From: Chitinophaga pinensis
GTDB lineage: Bacteria; Pseudomonadota; Gammaproteobacteria; Burkholderiales; SG8-41
Reading direction: 5' to 3'
NCBI GenBank assembly: GCA_943329075.2
Contig: CALQCM020000003.1
Coordinates: forward strand, 62,001 to 126,000
Length of the DNA stretch: 64,000 nt
Shown here in pieces: positions 25,113 to 33,396 of the stretch; position 1 is the stretch's first letter, and every line of letters begins with the position of its first letter. The position numbers and the translations under genes were made by a program. The notes under the pieces were generated by a model. The model did no database searches and was not told the origin of the DNA. It saw only the letters and a list, made by a program, of their open reading frames with translations.

Positions 25113-25667
25113 ATGCGCATGGAAGTTCACGTTCACGGCACCGCATTCCTGTGCAAGGGCGTGCACCTGAGCCAGGTCGAGGACGCGCTGCGCCCGTGGC
25201 TGGACTACCTTGAAGTCGATGCCATCACCAAGGTGCAGAGCATGGAGCGCGACGAACAGGGCATCCAGTTCGACCCCAAGGAACAGGCGCTCGACATGTG
25301 CTGGACCGGCGAAGTCGGCCGCAGCTTTCATCAGCGGCTGGAGGAAGCCTTTAACGCGCTCGGCCCGCTCACCGATTACGCCTCCGAAGTCACGGTGACC
25401 TATTATCAGGACAGCGGCAAGGAAGAGTTCCAGCAGGTCTTCATCGGCCCCAGCGCAGAAGCAATCCATGAAATCCGCCGCCAGTGCGTGGAAGAAGATC
25501 TCGTGGGCCTCCTCTCGGCGCATTTCGAGAAAGTCCGCGTCGACCGCGTTGTCGGCATCGTCAACCAGATGTTCGACGAAGACTGGAAAAGCCGCCCCGC
25601 CACCGACAAGCAAAGTGCCGCAGCACCCGCGCTGTCGCCGCATCCGCGCAACCGGCATCTGCACTGA
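25113..25667 (+). CDS. conserved-looking hypothetical protein
   Basis: A 184-residue soluble protein not recognised with certainty. ATG at 25113 is chosen because GGAG lies six bases upstream; an ATG at 25101 and one at 25119 are alternatives. The sequence is rich in acidic residues, with no signal peptide or membrane segment. The N-terminal MEVHVHGTAFLCKGVHLSQVEDALRPWL and the central EVGRSFHQRLEEAFNALGPLTDYASEVTVTYYQD look like an ordered alpha/beta fold. The last 20 residues are low-complexity. Coding is supported by GC3 bias and by a terminator-like hairpin 40 bases after the stop. Confidence 0.75.
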   Translation: MRMEVHVHGTAFLCKGVHLSQVEDALRPWLDYLEVDAITKVQSMERDEQGIQFDPKEQALDMCWTGEVGRSFHQRLEEAFNALGPLTDYASEVTVTYYQDSGKEEFQQVFIGPSAEAIHEIRRQCVEEDLVGLLSAHFEKVRVDRVVGIVNQMFDEDWKSRPATDKQSAAAPALSPHPRNRHLH

Positions 25668-25680
25668 CGCCAAAGCGTTG

Positions 25681-25770
25681 CCACAGAGGACACAGAATTC
25701 AAAGAGCAAAACCCGGAACGATCCGGTTTTTCTGTGTTGTGCTGCTCGGTTTTCTCTGTGATCTCTGTGG
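25681..25770. repeat. 90-bp imperfect inverted repeat with CCACAGAG/CTCTGTGG ends
   Basis: The left end CCACAGAGGACACAGAATTC and right end TTCTCTGTGATCTCTGTGG are imperfect inverted copies around an inner hairpin. Similar CTCTGTG-rich intergenic elements are widespread in environmental bacteria. It fills the space between two genes of unknown function. Confidence 0.55.
25708..25731 (+). terminator. probable intrinsic terminator
   Basis: AAAAC is followed by the stem CCGGA-ACGA-TCCGG and then TTTTT. It lies 40 bases after the hypothetical gene ending at 25667, inside the CTCTGTG inverted repeat. The stem is short but is extended by flanking A/T pairs. Confidence 0.5.
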
Positions 25771-25802
25771 CCATCCGTCTTTGATGTTTTTCGGATTTAC
25801 CC

Positions 25803-26417
25803 ATGGATGATATTGTCAAGCAGGCGATGGCCAAATGGCCGGATGTGCCCAATGTCTATGGCTGGCTCAGTCTCGACCGCCGCGGCGTCTGGCGCATCAA
25901 GGGGGACGCCGTCACCAACACGGTGATCGCCGGCTTCATCAGCCGCAATTACGATCACGACACCGAAGGCCGCTGGTTTTTCCAGAACGGTCCGCAGCGC
26001 GTGTTTGTCGAACTCGATTACACACCTTTCGTTTACCGCGTTATGTGGAACGCCGATTCGCGGGCGCCGCTGCAGATTGAAACCCACACCGGCGCGAGCG
26101 TCTGCAACATCGATTCGGCCTGGGTTGATGAAACCGGCGTGTTGCTGCTCGTTACCGAGCGTGGCGCCGGCATGCTCGACGACCGCAATCTTGAACTGCT
26201 GCTGCCCTGCTTCACCGACACTGCAGGCAACACGCTGGGCGAAGACACGGTCGCCGCGCGTTTGGAGATTCTGCAAAACGGCGGCGGCACTGATCTGTGC
26301 CTGAATCATGCAGGCTCGCGTACGCCGCTCCATGCTATCGCCGCGGCCAATGTTGCGGCAAAATTCGGTTTCGTGCCGCGGCTGCTGCAACCGGCTGGTG
26401 AAGAGCGATGCGATTAG
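25803..26417 (+). CDS. conserved proteobacterial hypothetical protein (MDDIVKQAMAKWPxVP family)
   Basis: A 204-residue cytoplasmic protein. The N-terminus MDDIVKQAMAKWPDVPNVYGWLSLDRRGVWRI, followed by FISRNYDHDTEGRWFFQNGPQRVFVELDYTPFV, is characteristic of a Burkholderiales/betaproteobacterial DUF that I remember by sequence but cannot name with certainty. The C-terminal half (LVTERGAGMLDDRNLELLLP) is also well ordered. There are no transmembrane segments or catalytic motifs. It is not obviously linked to its neighbours, and a repeat element separates it from the aldolase gene downstream. Confidence 0.8.
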   Translation: MDDIVKQAMAKWPDVPNVYGWLSLDRRGVWRIKGDAVTNTVIAGFISRNYDHDTEGRWFFQNGPQRVFVELDYTPFVYRVMWNADSRAPLQIETHTGASVCNIDSAWVDETGVLLLVTERGAGMLDDRNLELLLPCFTDTAGNTLGEDTVAARLEILQNGGGTDLCLNHAGSRTPLHAIAAANVAAKFGFVPRLLQPAGEERCD

Positions 26418-26446
26418 CAGTTTGTTCAGAACACGGCTATTAGAAA

Positions 26447-26534
26447 CGTCATTCCCGCGAAAGCGGGAATCCAGCAGTTCATAGAGTCAACAAAGGGTTA
26501 AAACCCCTGGGCTCCCGCTTTCGCGGGAGCGACG
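26447..26534. repeat. 88-bp paired-hairpin repeat with dRS3-like end, copy 3 (inverted)
   Basis: CGTCATTCCCGC-GAAA-GCGGGAAT opens the element and GCTCCCGC-TTTC-GCGGGAGCGACG closes it, the reverse orientation of the copies at 16561 and 18714. Its 3' edge is 38 bases before the chosen start of the class II aldolase gene. Confidence 0.85.
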
Positions 26535-26572
26535 GAAATTTTATGATGACCGCTCGATCAATGAGGAACGCG

Positions 26573-27256
26573 ATGAACGCCGACGAAAAAGAACTTCGCA
26601 CAAAAATGCTCAAAGGCTGGCGGTTCCTTTACCAGCGCGGCTTCATCGAAGGCTTCGGCCACATCAGCGGGCGGCTGCCCGGCGCGGATACATTTTTGCT
26701 GACCCGTCATTCGCTCGGCCTCAAGGCCTCTTCCAGCGATCTGCTGACCGTCGATCTCGATGGTCACAAACTGGCCGGGCGCGGCGACATTCCGGGCGAA
26801 TACCCGATCCACTCCGAAATTTTCCGCGCGCGCCCCGATGTCTGCAGCATCATCCACTATCACGGCATGCATGCCACCGCGTTCTCGACCAGCGAACTCA
26901 AATACAGGCCCATTCATATCATGGGCACGCTTTTCGCCGACGGCGTGCCGATTTATCCCGACCCGCGCCTCGTGCAGAACAAGCAGCGCGGAGAATTGCT
27001 GGCGACCACCATCGGCAGCCACCGCGCCGCGCTGTTGCAGGCGCACGGCGTAGTCGTCACCGGCGGCAGCGTTGAAGAAGCGGTGACGGCCGCGTTCTTC
27101 ATCGAAGAGAACGCGCACCGCGCCTATATTGCCTGCTCCATGGGCAAGCCGGTCTGGATCGAAGACAGCCTGGCCCGTGACGCAATGGGCGAATTGCTGA
27201 AAAGCCGCGGCCCCTTCCGCCGCGTCTGGGCCATGGTCGAAGGGGAAACTCAATGA
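26573..27256 (+). CDS. class II aldolase/adducin family protein
   Basis: A 227-residue cytoplasmic protein. ATG at 26573 is preferred over 26543 because GAGGAA precedes it. It has the zinc-site His-x-His (SIIHYHGMHATAFS), a third His (LLQAHGVVVTGGSVEEA) and an N-terminal FLYQRGFIEGFGHISGRLPG matching the family. Members include fuculose-phosphate aldolases and hydroxy-acid decarboxylases or dehydratases. In this catabolic context, next to Bug genes, a non-sugar 3-hydroxyacid or keto-acid substrate is likely. The stop codon overlaps the next Bug start (ATGA), so the two are translationally coupled. Confidence 0.9.
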   Translation: MNADEKELRTKMLKGWRFLYQRGFIEGFGHISGRLPGADTFLLTRHSLGLKASSSDLLTVDLDGHKLAGRGDIPGEYPIHSEIFRARPDVCSIIHYHGMHATAFSTSELKYRPIHIMGTLFADGVPIYPDPRLVQNKQRGELLATTIGSHRAALLQAHGVVVTGGSVEEAVTAAFFIEENAHRAYIACSMGKPVWIEDSLARDAMGELLKSRGPFRRVWAMVEGETQ

Positions 27257-28218
27257 AGCGTCTCGCCACCGCGCTGGGCCTCGCTGCATGGGCCGTTGCA
27301 TTTGCCGCGTCGCCCGCGATAGCGCAAAACTATCCGGCCAAACCGATTCGCCTGCTGCTGCCGTTTGCCGGCGGTACGGATGTCGTCGGTCGCCTCATCG
27401 CGCTCAAACTATCGCCCGCCCTCGGGCAGCAGGTGGTGCCCGATCCGCGCCTCGGCGCCGGCGGCAATATCGCGCACGATGCCGTTGCCAAGGCTGCACC
27501 GGACGGCTACACGCTGCTGATGGCAGCACCGCCGGTGGTCATCAACCCGAACCTCAATCCGAAATCGGGCTTTGATCCGGTGCGGGATTTCGCCGCCGTG
27601 GCGGTGCTCGGCTCGATCCCCAATGTGCTGGTGGTGCACCCGTCGGTGCCGGCGAAAACGCTGGGCGATTTGATCAAGATCGCGCGCAGCCAGCCGGGCA
27701 AGCTGACCTACGGCTCGGGCGGCGTCGGCTCGGTCAATCAACTCGCCGCCGAGTTGATGAAGACGCTGACCAAAACCAGCATTCTGCATGTGCCGTACAA
27801 AAGCGCGACGATCGGGCTCGTCGGCGCCATGAGCGGCGAGGTCGATATCGTGATTGTCGCCAGTTCCAGCGTGGTTCCGTATATAAAAGAGAACCGCATC
27901 CGTCCGCTGGCGATCCTCGATGCCAAACGCGTGGCTTCGCTGCCGCAGGTGCCGACCAGCGCCGAGTCCGGCCTGCCGCAGCTGGTGGCGGTCAACTGGT
28001 ACATGGTGCTGGCGCCGGCGGCCACACCGCGTACCATCATCGAGCGCCTGAACGCCGAATCGGTCAAGGCCATGGCGCAGGCAGACACGCGCGAGCGTCT
28101 CGCCGCGATGGGCGGTGAACCTGCCTCCGCGACGCCGGAACAGGCGACCGAGTTTCTGAAAAACGAATACGAACGCTGGGGCCGCGTTATTCGCGACGGC
28201 GGCATCAAGGCGGATTGA
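27253..28218 (+). CDS. Bug family substrate-binding protein (tandem 1 of 3)
   Basis: A 321-residue Bug protein starting at the ATG that overlaps the aldolase stop codon. The signal peptide is LGLAAWAVAFAASPAIAQ, then YPAKPIRLLLPFAGGTDVVGRLIALKL. Motifs are DPRLGAGGNIAHDAVAKAAPDGYTLLMA, YGSGGVGSVNQLAAELM and LHVPYKSATIGLVGAMSGEVDIVI. The FAGGTDxVxR variant of the ligand-binding loop is shared with the two genes downstream, so all three probably recognise related compounds. No membrane subunits are nearby. Confidence 0.92.
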   Translation: MKRLATALGLAAWAVAFAASPAIAQNYPAKPIRLLLPFAGGTDVVGRLIALKLSPALGQQVVPDPRLGAGGNIAHDAVAKAAPDGYTLLMAAPPVVINPNLNPKSGFDPVRDFAAVAVLGSIPNVLVVHPSVPAKTLGDLIKIARSQPGKLTYGSGGVGSVNQLAAELMKTLTKTSILHVPYKSATIGLVGAMSGEVDIVIVASSSVVPYIKENRIRPLAILDAKRVASLPQVPTSAESGLPQLVAVNWYMVLAPAATPRTIIERLNAESVKAMAQADTRERLAAMGGEPASATPEQATEFLKNEYERWGRVIRDGGIKAD

Positions 28219-28228
28219 GGAGGCCCCC

Positions 28229-29194
28229 ATGAACCGCTGCCTTCATGCATTGACGGCCGTCGCGCTGACCATCGCCGCCGCGCACGCCGGGGCCCAAGCC
28301 TATCCGTCGAAAGCCATACGCATCGCCATGCCCTTCGGCACCGGCGGCACCGATCTGGTGACGCGCTGGATTGCGCTGAAAATGGCGCCCGCACTCGGCC
28401 AGCAGATCGTGCCGGAGCCACGCACCGGCGCCGGTGGCAATATTGCGCATGAATTCGTCGCCCGCTCACCGGCCGATGGCTATACCCTGCTGATGGCCGC
28501 ACCGCCCTTCGTCGTCAATCCGACACTCTACGCCAAGACGCCGTACGACCCCTTCCGCGATTTCACGCCCGTCACCCTGTGCGGTTCGGTCCCGTCGCTG
28601 CTGCTGTCGCATCCCTCGGTGCCGGTAAAAACGCTGCGTGAACTGATCGCGCTGGCGCGCACCAGCCCGAACAAGCTGTCGTACGCCTCCGGCGGCATCG
28701 GTTCAACGCCGCATCTCGCCGGCGAATTGCTGAAGTCGCTGACAAAAACGCAGATCGTGCACGTGCCCTACAAGGGCGGCAATCTCGGCCTCGTTGGCGC
28801 GATGAGCGGCGAAGTCGATATCGTGATCGGCACGATGTCGGCGGCGTCGGCCTCCTACGTCAACGACGGCAAGATGCGCGGGCTGGCTGTCCTCGACGGC
28901 AAACGCGTGAAAACCATACCGCAGGTGCCGACCTCGGCCGAAGCAGGTCTGCCCCAGTTGCTTGCGATTAACTGGTACGTGCTGATGGCCCCGGCCGGCA
29001 CGCCGCGCGACATCATCGACCGCCTCAATGCCGAAGTATCGAAGGTCATGCAGTTGCCCGAAACGCGCGAGCGGCTGCTCGCCGTCGGCGGCGAACCGGC
29101 GACCGGCACCCCCGAGCAGGCCGCCGAGTTCCTGCGCACCGAATTCACGCGCTGGAGCCGCGTCATCAAGGATGCCGGCATCAAGGCAGAGTAG
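28229..29194 (+). CDS. Bug family substrate-binding protein (tandem 2 of 3)
   Basis: A 321-residue Bug protein, with GAGGAGG before ATG 28229 and only 10 bp after the previous stop. The signal peptide is ALTAVALTIAAAHAGAQ, then YPSKAIRIAMPFGTGGTDLVTRWIALKMAPALGQQIVPEPRTGAGGNIAHEF. It carries YASGGIGSTPHLAGELLKSLTKTQIVHVPYKGGNLGLVGAMSGEVDIVIGTMSAAS. It is strongly similar to the next gene along its whole length, and nearly identical at the DNA level near the 3' end, indicating a recent duplication or gene conversion. Confidence 0.92.
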   Translation: MNRCLHALTAVALTIAAAHAGAQAYPSKAIRIAMPFGTGGTDLVTRWIALKMAPALGQQIVPEPRTGAGGNIAHEFVARSPADGYTLLMAAPPFVVNPTLYAKTPYDPFRDFTPVTLCGSVPSLLLSHPSVPVKTLRELIALARTSPNKLSYASGGIGSTPHLAGELLKSLTKTQIVHVPYKGGNLGLVGAMSGEVDIVIGTMSAASASYVNDGKMRGLAVLDGKRVKTIPQVPTSAEAGLPQLLAINWYVLMAPAGTPRDIIDRLNAEVSKVMQLPETRERLLAVGGEPATGTPEQAAEFLRTEFTRWSRVIKDAGIKAE

Positions 29195-29233
29195 TACAGC
29201 GGCAACAGAGCCGCATTTTTGACGGAATAAAAC

Positions 29234-30217
29234 GTGAACCTCCGCAGCATCGGAACCCGCATTTGCATCATCGCCCTGTCTTTGGCGCCGGCACTCGCGC
29301 CGCGGCCCGCTAGCGCACAGGCCTATCCCGCAAAACCCGTGCGCATCGCCATGCCGTTCTCGACCGGCGGCACGGATCTCGTCACACGCTGGCTCGCGCT
29401 CAAACTCGCACCGGGACTCGGTCAGCAGATCGTGCCCGAACCGCGCACCGGCGCCGGCGGCAACATCGCCTTTGAAGCCGTCGCGCGCGCCGCCCCCGAC
29501 GGATATTCGCTGCTGATGGCGCCGCCGCCCTTCGTCATCAATCCGAACCTTTATGCGAAGGTCGGCTACGATCCGCTGCGCGATTTCGCACCTGTCATGC
29601 AAATCGGTTCGATTCCATCGCTGCTGTTATCGCATCCTTCGGTGCCGGTGAAGACGCTGCGCGAATTGATTGCACTTGCGCGTGCGCAGCCCAACAAGCT
29701 GTCGTATTCCTCCGGCGGCATCGGCTCGACGCCGCACCTCGCCGGCGAACTGTTCAAATCGCTGACAAAGACGCAGATACTGCACGTGCCCTACAAGGGC
29801 GGCACGCAGGGACTGATCGGCGCGATGAGCGGCGAAGTCGATATCTCCATTGCCACCATGTCGGCGGCCTCGGCATCCTATATCAACGACGGCAAAATGC
29901 GCGGGCTCGCGATCCTCGACACCAAGCGCGTCAAGGCGGTACCGCAGGTGCCGGCCGCGGCCGAAGCGGGCCTGCCGCAGTTCACCGCCATCAACTGGTA
30001 CGTTGTCGCCGCGCCGGCAGGAACGCCGCGCGCGATTATCGAGCGGCTCAATGCGGAACTGACCAAGGTCATGCTCCTGCCGGAGACGCGTGAACGCCTG
30101 CTCGTGGTCGGCGGCGAACCGGCGACCGGCACCCCCGAGCAGGCCGCCGAGTTCCTGCGCACCGAGTTCACGCGCTGGGGCAAGGTCATCAAGGACGCCG
30201 GCATCCGCGCGGAATAA
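29234..30217 (+). CDS. Bug family substrate-binding protein (tandem 3 of 3)
   Basis: A 327-residue Bug protein starting GTG at 29234. The signal peptide is IIALSLAPALAPRPASAQ, then YPAKPVRIAMPFSTGGTDLVTRWLALKLAPGLGQQIVPEPRTGAGGNIAFEAV. The binding-loop motifs are the same as in the preceding gene (YSSGGIGSTPHLAGELFKSLTKTQILHVPYKGGTQG). The 71 bases at 30108-30178 differ from 29085-29155 at only one position, although both genes have many synonymous differences elsewhere. The stop overlaps the HAD phosphatase start (TAATG), so that gene is probably in the same transcript. Confidence 0.92.
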   Translation: MNLRSIGTRICIIALSLAPALAPRPASAQAYPAKPVRIAMPFSTGGTDLVTRWLALKLAPGLGQQIVPEPRTGAGGNIAFEAVARAAPDGYSLLMAPPPFVINPNLYAKVGYDPLRDFAPVMQIGSIPSLLLSHPSVPVKTLRELIALARAQPNKLSYSSGGIGSTPHLAGELFKSLTKTQILHVPYKGGTQGLIGAMSGEVDISIATMSAASASYINDGKMRGLAILDTKRVKAVPQVPAAAEAGLPQFTAINWYVVAAPAGTPRAIIERLNAELTKVMLLPETRERLLVVGGEPATGTPEQAAEFLRTEFTRWGKVIKDAGIRAE

Positions 30218-31011
30218 TGAAGGCACTCGCCGACTTTCCGGCGCCGCAGCGCCGGCAGATCCGCAGCGTGTTGTGCGACATTGACGACACGCTGACCAGC
30301 GACGGCCGCCTGACCGCCGCCGCCTATACAGCGCTGGAGTCGCTGCATCACGCCGGATTGCGCGTGATACCGGTGACCGGACGCCCCGCCGGCTGGTGCG
30401 ATCACATCGCACGCATGTGGCCGGTAGACGGTGTCGTCGGCGAAAACGGCGCGTTTTATTTCCGTTACGATCATGCCGCGCAGACAATGCGCCGGCGCTA
30501 CGCCGAAGCCCCTGCCACGCGGGCGGCGAACCGCGCAAGACTTGCTTCAATCGGCGAACGCATCCTTGCCGCGGTGCCGGGCTGCGCGATTTCCGCCGAC
30601 CAGCACTATCGCGAAACCGATCTTGCCGTGGATTTCTGCGAGGACGTACCGCGCCTTGCCGACAGTGCGGTCGCGCGCATCGTTGCGCTGATGCAGGAGG
30701 GCGGGCTCACCGCCAAGGTCAGTTCGATCCACGTCAACGGCTGGTTCGGCGCCTACGACAAACTGGGCATGACCAGAACGCTATTCGCCGAATGCTTCGG
30801 TATCGACGCCGAACGCGACAACGAACAGATTGCATTCATCGGCGACTCGCCAAACGATGCGCCGCTGTTCGGCGCCTTCGGCAATTCCGTCGGTGTAGCA
30901 AACGTTCGTGAATTCGCCGGTCGTCTGGCAGCAGAACCCGTCTGGGTCACGCTTGAAAAAAGTGGGGCGGGTTTCTGCGAGTTCGCCGCCGCCCTGCTTG
31001 CCGCGCGCTGA
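30217..31011 (+). CDS. HAD-superfamily phosphatase (HAD-IIB type)
   Basis: A 264-residue hydrolase of the Cof/mannosyl-3-phosphoglycerate-phosphatase subgroup. Motif I is CDIDDTLTSDG (nucleophile DxDxT), motif II is VIPVTGRPAGW, and motif IV is FIGDSPNDAPLFGAFGNSVGVANV. The cap domain between residues about 85 and 190 contains HYRETDLAVDF and VSSIHVNGWFG, as in sugar-phosphate phosphatases. Its ATG overlaps the stop of the preceding Bug gene. It is convergent with the phnE gene, with only six bases between the stop codons. The phosphate-ester substrate is not predictable. Confidence 0.88.
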   Translation: MKALADFPAPQRRQIRSVLCDIDDTLTSDGRLTAAAYTALESLHHAGLRVIPVTGRPAGWCDHIARMWPVDGVVGENGAFYFRYDHAAQTMRRRYAEAPATRAANRARLASIGERILAAVPGCAISADQHYRETDLAVDFCEDVPRLADSAVARIVALMQEGGLTAKVSSIHVNGWFGAYDKLGMTRTLFAECFGIDAERDNEQIAFIGDSPNDAPLFGAFGNSVGVANVREFAGRLAAEPVWVTLEKSGAGFCEFAAALLAAR

Positions 31012-31017
31012 CGCGCC

Positions 31018-31824
31018 TCAGAGGATGCGCTTGCGGATTGCGGTCACGACGATTTCGGCGGCGATCACCACCGTGAAGATCGCCAGCAATACCATCGCCA
31101 CGCGGTCCCACTGAAAGAGGTTCATCGCGGTATCGAGCGCCATGCCGATACCGCCGGCACCGACCAACCCCAGCACCGCCGACTCACGCACGTTGATGTC
31201 CCAGCGGAACAGCACCACCGACCAGAACGACGGCTGGATCTGCGGCCAGTAGCCGAAGCTCAGCACCGACAGCCACGGCGCACCGCTCGCCTCCAGCGCC
31301 TCGACGGTGCCGCGGTTGGCCTCTTCGACCGCCTCGCCGACGAGTTTGCCGACAAAACCGACCGAGCGGAACGCAATCGCCAGCGTGCCGGCCAGCGCGC
31401 CCGGACCGAACACGGCAACGAACAACAGCGCCCACACCAGCGAATTGACCGACCGGCTCGACACCAGCAGCAGGCGTGCGGCGTGATTGAGCAGGCGGTT
31501 GGGCGCGATGTTGTGCGCCGCGGCCAGCCCGATCGGAAAGGCAATGACAACCGAAATAATGGTGCCGAGGGTGGCGATGTGCAGCGTCTCGACCAGCGCT
31601 TCGTGCACGCCCTTCGGGTAATGCGAAAATGCGATCGGCCACATCCGGCGCAGCAAATCGGCCATCTGCTCGGGCGCATCAAGCAGAAATTCCGGGATAA
31701 CCTCGACCGTCTGGATCGACACGACCACGGCGGTGACCACCGTAAGGTAAACGGCAAAGCGCACCAGTCGCTGCGCCGGCGTAAACCGGTGCCAGATTCG
31801 CGCCTCGAGCGTCGCGTCGTTCAC
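31018..31824 (-). CDS. phnE: phosphonate/phosphite-type ABC transporter permease (PhnE), second copy
   Basis: A 268-residue inner-membrane permease with about six hydrophobic segments. The cytoplasmic coupling region is VGEAVEEANRGTVEALEASGAPWLSVLSFGYWPQIQPSFWSVVLFRWDINVRESAVLGLVGAGGIG, the PhnE-type version of the EAA loop. It starts at 31824, three bases after the stop of the other permease gene. With that protein it should form the heterodimeric channel of the importer. The last gene of a phnD-phnC-phnE-phnE set on the minus strand. Confidence 0.92.
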   Translation of the reverse strand: MNDATLEARIWHRFTPAQRLVRFAVYLTVVTAVVVSIQTVEVIPEFLLDAPEQMADLLRRMWPIAFSHYPKGVHEALVETLHIATLGTIISVVIAFPIGLAAAHNIAPNRLLNHAARLLLVSSRSVNSLVWALLFVAVFGPGALAGTLAIAFRSVGFVGKLVGEAVEEANRGTVEALEASGAPWLSVLSFGYWPQIQPSFWSVVLFRWDINVRESAVLGLVGAGGIGMALDTAMNLFQWDRVAMVLLAIFTVVIAAEIVVTAIRKRIL

Positions 31825-31827
31825 CGC

Positions 31828-32634
31828 TTATTCCTCGTCCACGCGTGTGCGCTCGACAAAAATGGCGCGCACCTTGTTGGCAACCACCTCGCCGGCGAAG
31901 ATCAGTAATATGATCGACAGCAGCATTGCACAGACGAAATCGTAATCAAACCGCTGGAAGGCTGCGAACAGCGCGCCACCAATGCCACCGGCACCGACAA
32001 TGCCAACCATGGTCGAATTGCGCAAATTCGAATCAAGCTGGTAGGTCGAGAAGCCCAGAAAACGCCCGAACACCTGCGGCAGCACGCCATACGTAATAAC
32101 GTTCATGAACGGCGCGCCAGTGGCGCGCACCGCCTCGACCTGCTTCAGCGAAATCTCCTCGATCGCCTCGGCGAACAGTTTTCCGGCGAAACCGATCGAA
32201 GCGACCGTCAGCGCCGCAATGCCGGACATGGCGCCGAAGCCGAGTGCCTTGACGAAGACGATCGCAACAATCACCGGGTGAAAGGAGCGGCACAGCGCGA
32301 TCAGTATGCGTGACGGCCAGGTCACCCACAGCGGCATCAGGTTGCGTGCGGCGAACAGACCGATCGGCAAAGACAGCAGGATGCCCAGCACCGAGGCGAG
32401 GATGGCGATCTCGATGCTCTCTGTGAGCCCCTTTACCAGAATTTCCCAGCGCGTGAAATTCGGCGGCAGCATGCGCCCGATGAAACGCGCGCCGTTGTCG
32501 AGGCCGACCATGAAACGCGCCCACGTGAAATCGAGCAGTGAGCACGCATAGACGATGTAGAGCACCAGCGCGATCCATGCGGCACGTGCCCGCCAGTTCG
32601 GCGGAAATGCGACGCGGGGCGCCGTGACATTCAC
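31828..32634 (-). CDS. phnE: phosphonate/phosphite-type ABC transporter permease (PhnE), first copy
   Basis: A 268-residue permease homologous to its neighbour. The coupling loop reads [72 protein letters not shown]. The ATG at 32634 overlaps the PhnC stop (ATGA), so synthesis is coupled to the ATPase. Two different PhnE proteins are common in phosphonate or phosphite importers of proteobacteria. No C-P lyase, PhnX, PhnW or PtxD gene is in the window, so the transported compound could be phosphite, phosphate or a phosphonate. Confidence 0.92.
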   Translation of the reverse strand: MNVTAPRVAFPPNWRARAAWIALVLYIVYACSLLDFTWARFMVGLDNGARFIGRMLPPNFTRWEILVKGLTESIEIAILASVLGILLSLPIGLFAARNLMPLWVTWPSRILIALCRSFHPVIVAIVFVKALGFGAMSGIAALTVASIGFAGKLFAEAIEEISLKQVEAVRATGAPFMNVITYGVLPQVFGRFLGFSTYQLDSNLRNSTMVGIVGAGGIGGALFAAFQRFDYDFVCAMLLSIILLIFAGEVVANKVRAIFVERTRVDEE

Positions 32635-33392
32635 TGCAGCCAGTCCTCGCCGCCGTAGATCGACTTGAGGTCCGTATCATTTAGTCCGGACGGCGCACCG
32701 TCATAAACCACCACACCACCCGACATGCCGATCACGCGGTCGGCAAAGCGCTTCGCCAGCTCGACATCGTGCATATTAACGATCACGGGAATTTTTTTTG
32801 CGCGGCCGAGATCGCGCAGCAGCGTCATGATTTCAACCGAGGTTTTCGGATCGAGCGACGATGTCGGTTCGTCGGCCAGCAGCAGACGCGGCCGTTGCAT
32901 GACCGCGCGTGCAATGCCCACGCGCTGGCGCTGCCCGCCGGAGAGGCTGTCGGCGCGCTGGTTGGCGAACCCTGCCAACCCGACCACATCGAGCAACTCA
33001 AATGCATCATCTATATCGGATTGTGGAAAGCGGCGCAGCCAGGCTTTCCACGGCGCAACATAACCAAGCCGGCCGCTCAGCAGGTTTTCCATCACAGTCA
33101 GGCGCTCGACCAGATTGTATTCCTGAAACACCATGCCGATCTGGCGGCGCGCCAGACGCAGTGCGCGGCGCGGCAAAGCGACGATGTCCTGATTTTCGAA
33201 AATGACCGAACCGGCGGTCGGCTCGACCAGCCGGTTGATGCAGCGGATCAACGTACTCTTGCCGGTGCCCGAAGGCCCGATGATCGCGGTAAACCCGCTG
33301 CCGGCGAAATCGAGACTGATGCCGCGCAGCACCGGCTTGCCGCGCACATACTCCTTGGTCAGATCGCGAATGCTGAGCGCGGCGTTCTCCAT
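32631..33392 (-). CDS. phnC: phosphonate/phosphite-type ABC transporter ATP-binding protein (PhnC)
   Basis: A 253-residue ABC ATPase. The frame is open to 33506, but ATG at 33392 ([15 protein letters not shown]) matches the family and lies four bases after the PhnD stop. Walker A is GPSGTGKST, the Q-loop is [25 protein letters not shown], the signature is [16 protein letters not shown], Walker B is [12 protein letters not shown], and the H-loop is [37 protein letters not shown] is typical of PhnC. It energises uptake through the two PhnE permeases from the cytoplasmic side. Confidence 0.95.
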   Translation of the reverse strand: MENAALSIRDLTKEYVRGKPVLRGISLDFAGSGFTAIIGPSGTGKSTLIRCINRLVEPTAGSVIFENQDIVALPRRALRLARRQIGMVFQEYNLVERLTVMENLLSGRLGYVAPWKAWLRRFPQSDIDDAFELLDVVGLAGFANQRADSLSGGQRQRVGIARAVMQRPRLLLADEPTSSLDPKTSVEIMTLLRDLGRAKKIPVIVNMHDVELAKRFADRVIGMSGGVVVYDGAPSGLNDTDLKSIYGGEDWLQ

Positions 33393-33396
33393 GCTG

